Made by a program: the position numbers and the translations under genes. Shown here one piece after another: positions 15,788-23,905 of a DNA stretch of 64,000 nucleotides. How positions within the stretch are numbered: the stretch's first letter is position 1; each line of letters starts with the position of its first letter. Under the pieces are notes generated by a model that worked only from the letters and a program-made list of their open reading frames with translations, did not search any database and was not told the DNA's origin. Source of the DNA: Streptosporangium sandarakinum (GTDB taxonomy: Bacteria; Actinomycetota; Actinomycetes; Streptosporangiales; Streptosporangiaceae); contig NZ_JACCCO010000002.1 of the NCBI RefSeq assembly GCF_013409935.1, positions 1,674,001-1,738,000 of the forward strand, written 5' to 3'.

Positions 15788-17230
15788 GTGCACCTCCGGC
15801 CCCGAACGACCCGCGCCCTGGCCTTGGCCGCCCTCGCCGTGGCCGCGCCTCTGACCGTCGGCGGAACCCTCCCGGCCACCGCGGACACCGTACGGCCCGC
15901 CATGGACGCCGTACGGCCCGCCGCCGCGCCGGCGCGGCAGGCCGCCGTGGAGACCACCCGGCGGACCACCGCGGAGGCCACCCCCGCGGCCACGGCCACC
16001 GCCGCCCCGGAGATCCCGGACAGCCCGGCCGGGCGGCAGCTCCGCTGGTTCCTGGACGCCACCACCCGGGCACCGCTCACCGCGGACGAGCTCGGGCAGC
16101 ACGTGAACGCCGACTACCTCAAGCAGCTGACCGTCGACGGCCTCAACCGGTTCCTCAAGGGCCTGGCCGGCATCAGGCTCGAAGAGCTGACCAGGACCGA
16201 CCCGGTCCTCCTGACCGGCACGACCGTCCTCGCCGGGCAGAGGTTCGACGTCCGGCTCGGCGTGGACGCCTCGGAGAAGATCAACTACCTGCTGGTCACG
16301 CCGTCGATCCCGCCGGCCCCCACCGGCTGGGCCCAGCTCGACGCCCGGCTCCGCGAGATCGCCCCCCGGACCGGCTTCCTCGCCGCCGAGATCGACCGGC
16401 GGGGCCGGTGTGAGACCGTCCACGGCGTCGGCGCGGACACCGCCCGTCCGCTGGGGTCGGTCTTCAAGCTCTACGTGCTGGGAGCGGTGGCGGACCGGAT
16501 CCACGCGGGCAAGCTGGGCTGGGAGACGAGGCTCACCGTCACGCCCGACGTGAAGATCCCCGACGCGGACGGCCTCGGAGCCCGGCCGGACGGCAGCACC
16601 GTCACGGTCCGCGAGGCGGCCAAGCTGATGATCTCGATCAGCGACAACACCGCCGCCGACCTGCTGCTCAAGACGGCCGGCCGCAAGGCCGTGGAGAAGA
16701 AGGTCCGCCAGTGGTCCGGCCACGCCGAGCGGAACCTCCCCTTCCTCACCACGCGCGAGCTGTTCCTGCTGAAGGGCGTCGATTACCCCCGGCACGCCCG
16801 CGCCTACCTCGCGCGCGACACGCAGGGGCGCCGCGCCTACCTCCGCGACGTCGTCGCCGGCCTCCCTCTCTCGAAGATCAAGGTGTGGGAGCGGCCCCGC
16901 GAGATCGACACCCTCGAATGGTTCGGCTCCCCCCGCGACGTCTGCCGTGCCTACGCCGGCCTGCTCAAGCAGAATGACGACCGCCTCGACGAGGTGCTCT
17001 CGGTCAACGACGCCGGGCTCGGCCTCGACCCCGCCGCGTGGCCGACCGTCTGGTACAAGGGCGGCTCCGAGCTCGGGGTGCTGGACATGGCGTTCCTCGG
17101 GCGCACCGCCAAGGGGAAGACGTACGTGGTCACCACGCTGGCGAGCGACACCCGCGCCCCTCTCGACGAGGGCACCGTCGCCCCCGAGATCATCTCCCTC
17201 AGCAGGGGCGGTTTCGGCCTCGTCAAGTGA
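15788..17230 (+). CDS. secreted beta-lactamase-fold serine hydrolase (LpqF/ORF12-like)
   Basis: The 480-residue protein has a signal peptide (about 1-32, ending PATA). An Ala/Thr/Pro-rich linker follows (about 35-75), then a small alpha/beta domain (about 80-170) and a class A beta-lactamase-like domain. Catalytic motifs are SVFK (Ser224, Lys227), SDN (285-287) and a KGG motif near the end (WYKGGSELG). The two-domain layout resembles mycobacterial LpqF and clavulanate-cluster ORF12 proteins. GTG 15788 is chosen over the ATG at 15773 because AAGGAG (15776-15781) lies six bases before it. It may act on cell-wall peptides or esters rather than beta-lactams. Confidence 0.85.
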   Translation: MHLRPRTTRALALAALAVAAPLTVGGTLPATADTVRPAMDAVRPAAAPARQAAVETTRRTTAEATPAATATAAPEIPDSPAGRQLRWFLDATTRAPLTADELGQHVNADYLKQLTVDGLNRFLKGLAGIRLEELTRTDPVLLTGTTVLAGQRFDVRLGVDASEKINYLLVTPSIPPAPTGWAQLDARLREIAPRTGFLAAEIDRRGRCETVHGVGADTARPLGSVFKLYVLGAVADRIHAGKLGWETRLTVTPDVKIPDADGLGARPDGSTVTVREAAKLMISISDNTAADLLLKTAGRKAVEKKVRQWSGHAERNLPFLTTRELFLLKGVDYPRHARAYLARDTQGRRAYLRDVVAGLPLSKIKVWERPREIDTLEWFGSPRDVCRAYAGLLKQNDDRLDEVLSVNDAGLGLDPAAWPTVWYKGGSELGVLDMAFLGRTAKGKTYVVTTLASDTRAPLDEGTVAPEIISLSRGGFGLVK

Positions 17231-17278
17231 GCGGCCCGCCGGGTACGCGCACCCCGGGCGCTGCCCGACAATGAGGGG

Positions 17279-18265
17279 GTGATTGACACCCGGCGGCTGC
17301 GGACCCTGCGCGCGGTGGCCGACCACCGTACGGTCACCGCCGCCGCGGCGGCCCTCCACCTGACGCCGTCCGCGGTCTCCCAGCAGCTCGTCGCCCTGGA
17401 GCACGAGGTGGGGCACCGGCTGCTGGAGCGCGACGGCCGGGGCGTGCGGCTGACCGCCGTCGGCCGCATCCTGCTCGGCCACACCAACGAGGTGCTCGCC
17501 CAGCTGGAGCGTGCCGAGGCCGACATCGCCGCCTACACCACCGGTACGGCCGGCGAGGTGAAGACCGCCTCCTTCGCCACCGCGATCGGCCTCGTCGTGG
17601 CCCCGGCGGTGGGCGCGCTGCGGAGCAAGGAGCCCGGCATCCAGGTCCGCGTCCTCGACGCCGAGGGCGACCAGAGCCTCACCATGGTCCTGGACGGCGC
17701 GGTGGACGTCGCCGTGGCCGTCGAGTACCGCGGGGCACCGGCCGAGGACGACCGCCGCCTGTCGCGCATCCCGCTCTACTCCGAGCCGTTCGACGTGGTG
17801 CTGCCCGGCGACCACCCCCTCGCCCGCGACTCCGGGGAGCCGGGGGAGCCGGGGGAGGCCGGGGAGCGCGGGGATCTCGGCGAGCCCGGTGCGGCGATGC
17901 GGGAGGTGGCCGTGGCCGACCTGGCCGGGGAGACGTGGATCGGCCCCTACCCCGGCAACCCCTGCCACGACGTGATCGCGCTGGCCTGCGAGCACGCCGG
18001 GTTCACCCCGGAGTTCGCCCACTCCTCCGACAACTTCAGCGCGGTGGTCGCCCTGGCGGCGGCCGGGGCGGGCGTGGCGATGGTGCCCCGGCTGGCGCTG
18101 CGCGCGGCCGACCTGTCCGGCGTGGTGGTCCGCCCGGTCGCGGGCCCGGAGCGCCGGGTCTTCGCCGCCGTACGGCGCGGCGCCGAACGCCACCCGCTGC
18201 TGGTCCCCCTGCTGGACGCCCTCACCGACGCCGCGGCGGACCTGCGCCGGATCCCGCCCCGGTGA
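17279..18265 (+). CDS. LysR-family transcriptional regulator
   Basis: The 328-residue protein starts with a LysR helix-turn-helix (about 1-60; RTVTAAAAALHLTPSAVSQQ) and continues into a periplasmic-binding-protein-like effector domain. Between residues about 182 and 203 it carries a collagen-like insert of GEP, GEA and GER triplets, encoded by repeats of GGGGAGCC. The insert falls between the two effector lobes and looks like recent repeat expansion. The start is a GTG with GAGGG directly before it. No divergent partner is adjacent, which is unusual for LysR, so the target is unclear. Confidence 0.9.
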   Translation: MIDTRRLRTLRAVADHRTVTAAAAALHLTPSAVSQQLVALEHEVGHRLLERDGRGVRLTAVGRILLGHTNEVLAQLERAEADIAAYTTGTAGEVKTASFATAIGLVVAPAVGALRSKEPGIQVRVLDAEGDQSLTMVLDGAVDVAVAVEYRGAPAEDDRRLSRIPLYSEPFDVVLPGDHPLARDSGEPGEPGEAGERGDLGEPGAAMREVAVADLAGETWIGPYPGNPCHDVIALACEHAGFTPEFAHSSDNFSAVVALAAAGAGVAMVPRLALRAADLSGVVVRPVAGPERRVFAAVRRGAERHPLLVPLLDALTDAAADLRRIPPR

Positions 18266-18296
18266 GAGGGCCGGGTCCGAAAGGCCACCGGCTCCG

Positions 18297-19118
18297 TCAG
18301 GCGGGTACGGCGCGCAGGAAGTCTTCGAGGATCTCGTTGAAGGCGTCCGGGCGCTCCATGTTGGGGTAGTGCGCGGTGCCGTCGACGGTGACCTCGCGGC
18401 CGTCGGCGACGGTGCGCGCGAGGCGGCCTGACATGCCGATGTGGTCGCTCGAATCGAGGCCGCCGCTGACGGCCAGCACCGGGACGGTGATCTTCTCCGC
18501 CCGCTCCCAGGTGCCGGTCACGGGCACCTGCCAGTCCCGCTCGGCGCCGGTGTGCTTGGCGACGGTCCGCATGGTCATCTCCCGCAGCCGCCGTACGACG
18601 TCCGGGGCGACGTCGTCGAGCGTGCGGTGCGGACCGGCCGCGAACAGCGTGAAGGCGTCCACCCAGCCGGCGACGTCGCCGGCGGCCAGGGCGCGGGCCT
18701 GCTCGGCCCTGACGCTTCCGATCCAGGGGTCGCGGAACTCCGGCTCGCTGGTCCCGGCGCCGACGGCGACCAGGGCGCGCACCAGTTCGGGGTGTTCGAG
18801 CGCGGTGTCGACCGCGACGGCCCCGCCCATCGACACCCCGACGAGGATCGCGGGGCCGGTGTCGAGGTGGCGCAGCAGCGCGGCGAGGTCGTCCGTGTGG
18901 CGGAACGGCCCGGTCGCGTTCGAGGACCCGCCGTGGCCGCGGGCGTCGGGGACGATCACCCGGTGGTCCCGGGCGAGGACCGGCAGCTGGTCGTCCCACA
19001 TGTCGCCGCTCAGGAAGCCGCCGTGCAGCAGCACCACCGGCTGCCCCGCCCCGGCTTCGCGGTAGGCGAGACGACCGTCGCCGGTCGCGAACGTGAACGT
19101 GTCTGAAGTAACGGCCAT
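18297..19118 (-). CDS. alpha/beta hydrolase
   Basis: The 273-residue protein shows the standard fold. It has an oxyanion segment (LLHGGFLSGDMW, about 31-42), a nucleophile elbow GVSMGGA (Ser near residue 96), a GGLDSSDH segment for the acid, and a late GTAHYPNMERPD segment carrying the catalytic His. This set matches small esterases and epoxide- or haloperoxidase-like hydrolases; the substrate is unknown. ATG 19118 has no Shine-Dalgarno and sits in the first of two direct repeats, so translation may be leaderless. It is divergent from the MarR gene and is the likely target of that repressor. Confidence 0.9.
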   Translation of the reverse strand: MAVTSDTFTFATGDGRLAYREAGAGQPVVLLHGGFLSGDMWDDQLPVLARDHRVIVPDARGHGGSSNATGPFRHTDDLAALLRHLDTGPAILVGVSMGGAVAVDTALEHPELVRALVAVGAGTSEPEFRDPWIGSVRAEQARALAAGDVAGWVDAFTLFAAGPHRTLDDVAPDVVRRLREMTMRTVAKHTGAERDWQVPVTGTWERAEKITVPVLAVSGGLDSSDHIGMSGRLARTVADGREVTVDGTAHYPNMERPDAFNEILEDFLRAVPA

Positions 19119-19167
19119 GACAACCAAGGTGCCATCTTTGCGATGGTTTGACAACCAAGGTGTCATC
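19118..19167. promoter_or_regulatory. pair of 19-bp direct repeats in the hydrolase/MarR promoter
   Basis: TGACAACCAAGGTGCCATC (19118-19136) and TGACAACCAAGGTGTCATC (19149-19167) differ by one base. Their starts are 31 bases apart, about three helical turns. Each copy has TGACA and TGTCA-like ends. Both divergent starts are covered, so this is a strong candidate MarR operator pair. Confidence 0.7.
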
Positions 19168-19175
19168 ATGGAGGG

Positions 19176-19649
19176 GTGGCCGATACCGAACGACCCCTCG
19201 CCCCCGATGATCTCGCCCACCGGCTCACCGAGGTGTTCGACCTCGTGGGGCCCCTGTACCGGCGCGCGCAGCGCAAGGTGGAGGAGGGCGTGCCGATCGA
19301 GGGGCTGTCCGTCGGGGTGCGCGCCGTCCTGAACCTGCTCCGCGAGAACGGGCCCATGACCGTTCCGCAGATGGGCCGCGCGCAGGCGCTGAGCCGGCAG
19401 TTCGTGCAGCGCACGGTCAACGACGCCGCGGCGCGGCGGCTGGTCGAGAGCATCCCGAACCCCGCCCACCAGCGGTCCTCACTGATCCGGCTGACGGACG
19501 ACGGCAGGGCGGCCATCACCGCGGTGATGACGCGCGAGCACGCCCTGCTGCGCCAGGTCGGCGGAGACCTGACCGACGCCGACGTGACGGCCTGCGTGCG
19601 GGTCCTCACGGCGATGCTCGCCTTCCTCGACAACGTCGACGTGGACTGA
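19176..19649 (+). CDS. MarR-family transcriptional regulator
   Basis: The 157-residue protein has the MarR winged helix (about 45-110; MTVPQMGRAQALSRQFVQRT, then a wing with HQRSSLIRLTDDGR) and flanking dimerisation helices. GTG 19176 follows GAGGG. It is divergent from the alpha/beta hydrolase and shares with it an intergenic region carrying two phased repeats. It probably represses both genes and is released by a small hydrophobic or phenolic ligand, as is common in the family; the ligand is unknown. Confidence 0.9.
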   Translation: MADTERPLAPDDLAHRLTEVFDLVGPLYRRAQRKVEEGVPIEGLSVGVRAVLNLLRENGPMTVPQMGRAQALSRQFVQRTVNDAAARRLVESIPNPAHQRSSLIRLTDDGRAAITAVMTREHALLRQVGGDLTDADVTACVRVLTAMLAFLDNVDVD

Positions 19650-19736
19650 CCCACGCGTCACCACGGCCGTACGGTGCCGTCCGGGAACGACGGCGGCCCG
19701 CATGGTTCGCGTCCCCGCGGCCGGAAGGCCCTCCCG

Positions 19737-20486
19737 TCAGCCCTTGGCCCGGAAGACGATCTCGACGCGGCGGTTCTTCGCCCGGTACCTCTCCATCGGC
19801 CTGTCCTCGACGACGTTGGGGAACCTGGGTCTGGCCTCGCCGTACCCGGTGGCCTTCAGCGTCATGCCCGACCCGGTGAGCAGCGGGCCGAGGGCCCGCC
19901 GGACGGCATGGGCCCGCCTGCGCGACAGGACCAGGTTGTAGGCGTCGGATCCCTGGTCGTCGGTGTGACCACCGATCTCGACCGTGCCGCCGGCGGACTC
20001 GGCCCTGATCCGTTCCGCCACCTTCCGGAGCCGTTGCCGGGCCTTCGACGTCAGCGCGGCCCTGTCGAGCGCGAAGAGCACATCGCTGGTCAGCGCCACC
20101 GTGACCCGGTCGCCCCGCCGGGACTCGCTCTCGCCGCCGTCGAGCGACTCGACGTCGGGAACGAGGTCCTCGACGGGGAAGACGAGGTCCTCGGCGGGGA
20201 GGACGAGATCCTCCACCGTGGTCGTCGCGCCGGGCGGGACGGCGGGGACCGTGGGATCCCTGTGACCTGCGAAATTTGCATGACCCGTGAAGTCGGGGCG
20301 ACCCGCGGAGTCCGAGTGACCTGCGAGACCCATGCGCCCCGCGAGATCTTTGCGCCCTGCGAGGTCCACGGTGTCCGCCCGGGCCACCGGTCCGGGAACC
20401 GCCGACAGCGCCACCGCCAGCGCCGCGGTCACCGCCACCGCCGCCACGGACGGCACGGACGGCACGCGGTCAGGAGATCGGGACAT
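19737..20486 (-). CDS. secreted OmpA-like peptidoglycan-binding protein with repeats
   Basis: The 249-residue protein has a signal peptide (about 1-37). A repeat region follows at about 40-75, built from degenerate units such as DLAGR, GLAGH and NFAGH. Then comes an acidic stretch of EDLV repeats and an OmpA C-terminal domain (about 125-245). That domain has VEIGGHTDDQGSDAYNLVLS and RRAHAVRRAL, the family signature that binds diaminopimelate in the cell wall. Its start overlaps the end of the upstream lipoprotein gene by 17 bases, so the two are one operon. A cell-wall anchoring role is likely. Confidence 0.85.
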   Translation of the reverse strand: MSRSPDRVPSVPSVAAVAVTAALAVALSAVPGPVARADTVDLAGRKDLAGRMGLAGHSDSAGRPDFTGHANFAGHRDPTVPAVPPGATTTVEDLVLPAEDLVFPVEDLVPDVESLDGGESESRRGDRVTVALTSDVLFALDRAALTSKARQRLRKVAERIRAESAGGTVEIGGHTDDQGSDAYNLVLSRRRAHAVRRALGPLLTGSGMTLKATGYGEARPRFPNVVEDRPMERYRAKNRRVEIVFRAKG

Positions 20487-21132
20487 CGGTGATCACGCCG
20501 ATCGACGGGAACTCGATGTTCACTTTGGCGACGTCCGCCGGGGGCGCTCCGAAGACCGCGTAGAACTCGAGGGACGACCCGCCCTTCACCGACGACCCCG
20601 AGGTCCTGGAGCAGACGCACTCGGCCTCCTTTCCGGTGCCGTTCCGCGCGACGCGGTACCGCTTGGCGTTGACCGGGTCGATCAGCGAGACGCCCGACAC
20701 CGTGAAGTCCAGCATCTCCGCGCCCAGCTTCTGGTGCGGGATCCAGGTGTCCTTCTCCGCGCCGAGGTTGGTGACGGTCCAGTTCAGCGTGACCGTACGG
20801 CCCTGCCTGACGAGACCGGTGACGTCGAGGCGGAGGTCGTTGCCCTCGCTGCGCGTCTTGCGGCTGGCGAGCACCTGACCCTGCGGCGGCGCGGTCTCCC
20901 CTACGGGGGTCTCCTGGGCGTCCGCTCCCTGGGCGGCGGTTCCCTGACCGGCGGGCGGGGTGGCGGCGGACTCCGCCCGCTCCTGCCGCGCGGCGGTGAT
21001 CGCCTTCTCCCGCGCCGCGGCCTGCTCCTCCTCCCCGCCGGTACCCCCCAGGGCCGGGGGAAGCATCCCGCAGCCCGTCAGCAGGGCCGCGAGCGCGGAC
21101 GCCGTCACGGACAGTGTGATCTTCCTGTGCAT
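20470..21132 (-). CDS. lipoprotein with a DUF4352-like beta domain
   Basis: The 220-residue protein has a lipobox LLTGC with the lipidated Cys at residue 21. A charged helical segment of Glu/Ala/Arg follows (about 33-55), then a Gln/Ala-rich linker. The C-terminal beta-rich domain (about 95-220) contains RLDVTGLVRQGRTVTLNWTV and EFYAVFGAPP. The C-terminal part resembles the immunoglobulin-like domains of surface lipoproteins, a weak match. ATG 21132 follows GAAGG at a somewhat long distance. It overlaps the OmpA-like gene by 17 bases; the two probably form a lipid-anchored and wall-bound pair at the cell surface. Confidence 0.8.
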   Translation of the reverse strand: MHRKITLSVTASALAALLTGCGMLPPALGGTGGEEEQAAAREKAITAARQERAESAATPPAGQGTAAQGADAQETPVGETAPPQGQVLASRKTRSEGNDLRLDVTGLVRQGRTVTLNWTVTNLGAEKDTWIPHQKLGAEMLDFTVSGVSLIDPVNAKRYRVARNGTGKEAECVCSRTSGSSVKGGSSLEFYAVFGAPPADVAKVNIEFPSIGVITDVPIS

Positions 21133-21439
21133 CCTGGGGTCACCTTCACCTGTGGGGATCGCCGACGTGCCCGGCCGCAGAGACGCGGACGCCGGGAACC
21201 CGCGCGGCGGACCATGATGACGGTCGCGCCACCGCACCCCCGTGCGAGCCACCTCCGGCCTGGCCTGGCCGTACCCGCCCGGACGAGCCGGGCGGTCACA
21301 TCCACCCGGATGAACCGGGCGGTCCGTACACGCGCCCAGGGCAGAGATGGGCCGCACACGCGCGGCCGGGCCGTACGCGGCACGGAGACACGATGATCTC
21401 GCAGGTACGACACATACCTCAATACCCCAAACCCACAAA
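21133..21439. other. gene-free stretch upstream of the lipoprotein operon
   Basis: About 307 bases separate the lipoprotein start from the MerR terminator. The stretch holds a pair of hairpins at 21275-21322 and an AT-richer segment (21400-21440) suited to a promoter. I see no convincing small gene in it. Confidence 0.5.
21275..21322. repeat. two tandem near-identical hairpins
   Basis: CCGCCCGG-ACGAG-CCGGGCGG (21275-21295) and CCACCCGG-ATGAA-CCGGGCGG (21302-21322) are consecutive 8-bp-arm hairpins in the leader of the lipoprotein operon. The second has one mispair. They could be mRNA leader structures or duplicated binding sites. Confidence 0.5.
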
Positions 21440-21453
21440 AAGGGAAGTCCCTT
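21440..21453 (-). terminator. intrinsic terminator of the MerR gene
   Basis: On the minus strand AAGGGA-CT-TCCCTT is followed by more T residues, then GTGGG. The short stem overlaps the MerR stop codon. It is one of the few hairpins here with a real T-tract. Confidence 0.5.
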
Positions 21454-22294
21454 AATCGACGGTCAGGGCGACCTCCATCCCCACGCTCTCCCCCTGCTCC
21501 AGCAGCCCGATCTGGCGCAGGCGGGTCAGCTCCACGTCCAGTCCGCGTTCCTCGGCCGCCACCAGCAGGGCGAGCACCGCCGGGTGGGTCGCGCCGTCGA
21601 CCACCGGCACCTGGTCGTCGAACCGCCAGCGCACCGCCAGCTCCGGCGCGGCCTCGGCCGTGCCGGACTCGACCTCCCACCCCGGCACCGAGAACCCGTC
21701 GGCCGGCGGCCGGGCGACCGGCCAGCAGCAGACCACCTCGACCTCGCTGTCACTGCCGGGTGCGGCCCGCAGCGTCGACCAGAACGGCCCGACCGGCGCG
21801 TTGCCCTCCTCCGCCAGCGCCCGCCAGAGCGCGGCGAACCCCTCGTTGGCCCGTTCGTCCGCGCTTTCGACGTCCTCCGCCGCGGGGCTCTCCCCGCCGG
21901 GCACCCGCAGCACGACTCCCGCCCAGTGCCGCCGCTCGGCCCGCCGTTCCACCACCTGCCATTCGTGATCCCCATCGCCGCCGAGCAACCGGTCGAGCGT
22001 GTCGAGGGCGGCGTCCTGGCGTTCCCGCTCCGCCGCCAGCCGGGCGCGGTGCCCGGCGAGCGTCGCCGCTGCCGTACGGGGGTCGTCCAGGAACGGAGGG
22101 GCTTCGGCCAGCAGGACGCCCGCCGCGCGCAGCGCCTTCAGCCGGAGGGCCGGTCCGAGCTGGGCCGCACTGTAGCGCCGGTGCCGCGACCAGGGGTCGA
22201 CCGAGGCCGGTTTGAGCAGGCCCTGCTCGTCGTAGAGGCGCAGGGCCTTCAGGCTCAGCCCGGTCAGCTCCGCGAATTCGCCGATGCTCATCAT
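21452..22294 (-). CDS. MerR-family regulator with an effector domain
   Basis: The 280-residue protein begins with the MerR helix-turn-helix (about 1-70; MSIGEFAELTGLSLKALRLY). A coiled-coil linker follows (about 75-105), then a long C-terminal region with GyrI-like small-molecule-binding character (WPVARPPADGFSVPGW). Two adjacent ATGs (22294 and 22291) are possible starts. The operator-like repeat at 22306-22330 is only 11 bases away, so the transcript is probably leaderless. MerR proteins of this layout commonly sense hydrophobic drugs; no transporter gene is next to it. Confidence 0.88.
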   Translation of the reverse strand: MMSIGEFAELTGLSLKALRLYDEQGLLKPASVDPWSRHRRYSAAQLGPALRLKALRAAGVLLAEAPPFLDDPRTAAATLAGHRARLAAERERQDAALDTLDRLLGGDGDHEWQVVERRAERRHWAGVVLRVPGGESPAAEDVESADERANEGFAALWRALAEEGNAPVGPFWSTLRAAPGSDSEVEVVCCWPVARPPADGFSVPGWEVESGTAEAAPELAVRWRFDDQVPVVDGATHPAVLALLVAAEERGLDVELTRLRQIGLLEQGESVGMEVALTVD

Positions 22295-22305
22295 GCGACC
22301 AGTGT

Positions 22306-22330
22306 GGAACCTCCCCCAGGGGAAGGTTCC
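22306..22330. promoter_or_regulatory. MerR-type operator
   Basis: The 12-base arms GGAACCTCCCCC and GGGGAAGGTTCC pair at 11 of 12 positions around a single central base. The repeat lies directly before the MerR start codon. This ACCTCCCC/GGGGAAGGT pattern is typical of MerR sites lying between promoter elements. Confidence 0.7.
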
Positions 22331-22387
22331 AGCCGCGCTCGACGGTTTTCTCCCGCGGCCCGGATGGCGGCCCGAGTAGGTGTGGCG

Positions 22388-22573
22388 ATGGCATCCACTG
22401 GCGCCGCGTGCGGCCGGCCCATCTGGAGTGGAGGCCCGTACCGGCTGAAAGATCCGGACGACGGGTCATGGCTCGCCGTCATCACCAAGCCCACCAAGCT
22501 GCGCCGATCGCAGAAGGACCGATTGCGAGAGGACGCCCGCCACCTGACCGCCGGGCACACCTTGCCCAAATGA
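22388..22573 (+). CDS. possible small protein of 61 residues
   Basis: I do not recognise this reading frame. From ATG 22388 it encodes a compact, charged protein with SGGPYRLKDPDDGSWLAVIT in the middle and KLRRSQKDRLREDARHLTAG near the end, which could form one helix. Codon third positions are G/C-rich but less so than in neighbours. There is no clear ribosome site. It fills most of the gap between the divergent MerR and spore-associated genes, so it may be a real small gene, a remnant, or chance. Confidence 0.35.
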   Translation: MASTGAACGRPIWSGGPYRLKDPDDGSWLAVITKPTKLRRSQKDRLREDARHLTAGHTLPK

Positions 22574-22703
22574 TCTATCTGAACGACGTAGGCCCCCAGT
22601 GGGGACTTAGCGCCTGTACGATCGAAAATCGTAACGATCTTCCCATCCCTCACAGGCGTCACAGGGTTCTGTGGGGACGGTGGTGCTCAGCGAAAGGAAG
22701 GGC

Positions 22704-23111
22704 ATGAACATTCGGACCAAGCTCGCGGCATTGGCCGGCGCCGCGGTGGTTTCCACCGGCCTGGTGGCCAGCGCCGCGCCGGCAAGCGCGGCTGGCCCCT
22801 GCGGCGGCGGCTACTACCAGATCGACGTGTACAACATCTCGAACCTCGCGGGCAAGACGGTCGGCCGCACTCATCTCTACTACTCCAGGTCCACCAAGAA
22901 GAACTGCGCCGTCACCTACGCCACGCCCGCCAAGCGCGGCTACAAGGCCGTGAAGCTCCGCCGCTCGGGCACCTTGAAGTGGACCGTCGACGCGGGGACC
23001 TTCAACGAGTACGCGGGCCCGGTTTACGTCTCCGCTCCGGGCAAGTGCATCGACATCGAGGGGTACATCGGCGGCAACGGCGCCACGTACTACGGCAGGC
23101 ACTGCGGCTGA
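22704..23111 (+). CDS. secreted spore-associated-protein-like (SapA-type) protein
   Basis: The 135-residue protein has a signal peptide (about 1-31, ending ASA) and a mature region of about 100 residues with six cysteines or near that number. Segments include GYYQIDVYNISN, THLYYSRSTKKNCAVTYAT, AGPVYVSAPGKCIDIEGYIG and a final RHCG. The order and spacing match the small spore-associated proteins of streptomycetes. The molecular role of these is not known; they coat spores or aerial hyphae. AAAGGAAGGG precedes ATG 22704. Its presence supports a sporulating actinomycete. Confidence 0.82.
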   Translation: MNIRTKLAALAGAAVVSTGLVASAAPASAAGPCGGGYYQIDVYNISNLAGKTVGRTHLYYSRSTKKNCAVTYATPAKRGYKAVKLRRSGTLKWTVDAGTFNEYAGPVYVSAPGKCIDIEGYIGGNGATYYGRHCG

Positions 23112-23246
23112 GCCGTTCCAGGACCTGTAGGGAGTACGGATCTTCACCTGGTCTGAAGGTTCCGGATCCACAAGACGGCTCCGCGTAGACGGAGGCCGGC
23201 GAGGTAGCCGTCGGGGTCTTGCCGAAGCACCACGGCGGCCAGGAGC

Positions 23247-23651
23247 TCAGGCGCTCTGGCGGGCCTCGGCGTTGCTGGTGCGGATCTGCTGGATGCGCTG
23301 CTTGGTCAGGCCGAGCAGCTCACCGATGTCGGCGTCGGACAACCCGAGGCTCGACAGGTGCTCGACGCGCGCCCTGGCGGTGCGGCTGTAGTCCTCGGCG
23401 ATCGCGGCGGCCCGGCGCTGCAACTCGGCGAAGGCGCTGAGGTCCTCCCCGGTCAGGCCGGGCAGCGTGTAGTGGAAGACGGGCGTCGGCGGCTCGGCGC
23501 GGTCGCCGAACAGGAACGGCAGCCCCTCGGCGACGTCGGCGTGCAGCTCCTTCAGCGAGCGGGCGGACATGCCGCCGGCGACGCCGTCCACGGTGGCGAG
23601 CCACAGCGTGCCGTTCTTGGTGACGTGAACGTCAACGCTGTCGTCGGCCAT
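23247..23651 (-). CDS. HicB-like/HTH protein of a two-gene cassette
   Basis: The 134-residue protein has an N-terminal beta-rich segment (about 5-50; VHVTKNGTLWLATVDGVAGG, then SLKELHADVAEGL) that resembles the HicB antitoxin fold. A C-terminal helix-turn-helix follows (about 100-130; LGLSDADIGELLGLTKQRIQ). Its ATG shares one base with the stop of the upstream 81-residue gene. A small protein followed by a HicB-HTH protein is an arrangement seen in type II toxin-antitoxin modules, but the toxin assignment is not proven. The C-terminal HTH probably binds the promoter repeats upstream. Confidence 0.7.
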   Translation of the reverse strand: MADDSVDVHVTKNGTLWLATVDGVAGGMSARSLKELHADVAEGLPFLFGDRAEPPTPVFHYTLPGLTGEDLSAFAELQRRAAAIAEDYSRTARARVEHLSSLGLSDADIGELLGLTKQRIQQIRTSNAEARQSA

Positions 23652-23896
23652 CAGTCCTCCAGCCAGTCGTCACCGAACAGGGTGGCGAGCCCGCGTTCGA
23701 GGGCTGCCACGAGTTCGGGTGTCTCACCCGGGTAGAGCGGGACGATCGCGCGCGCCGCGACGCGCCCGGCCGGGTCCCACAGCAGCAGGAAGCGCTGCCG
23801 CCTGCTCGTCTCCGCCCAGTCGCAGCGCAGCCCGTGGGCACGCGCGAGGGCCACGAGCCGGTCACGGATGGCCGCGTAGTCGTCTCGTTCTACCAC
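23651..23896 (-). CDS. small partner protein of the HicB-like cassette
   Basis: The function of this 81-residue protein is not recognised. It reads YAAIRDRLVALARAHGLRCD near the start, then RQRFLLLWDP and ATLFGDDWLED. The predicted fold is alpha/beta with a final acidic tail. It does not show the dsRNA-binding His of HicA toxins, so it is not a standard HicA. GTG 23896 is the only plausible start; a TATAGT -10 box lies 10 bases upstream, so the mRNA may begin at or very near the start codon. It overlaps the HicB-like gene by one base and is certainly co-transcribed with it. Confidence 0.65.
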   Translation of the reverse strand: MVERDDYAAIRDRLVALARAHGLRCDWAETSRRQRFLLLWDPAGRVAARAIVPLYPGETPELVAALERGLATLFGDDWLED

Positions 23897-23905
23897 ACGC
23901 GGCAG

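Noticed and set aside
14669..18193. 1174-residue open frame on the minus strand
   Set aside because: It crosses the histidine kinase in another frame and the beta-lactamase-fold and LysR genes in antisense; no conserved motif.
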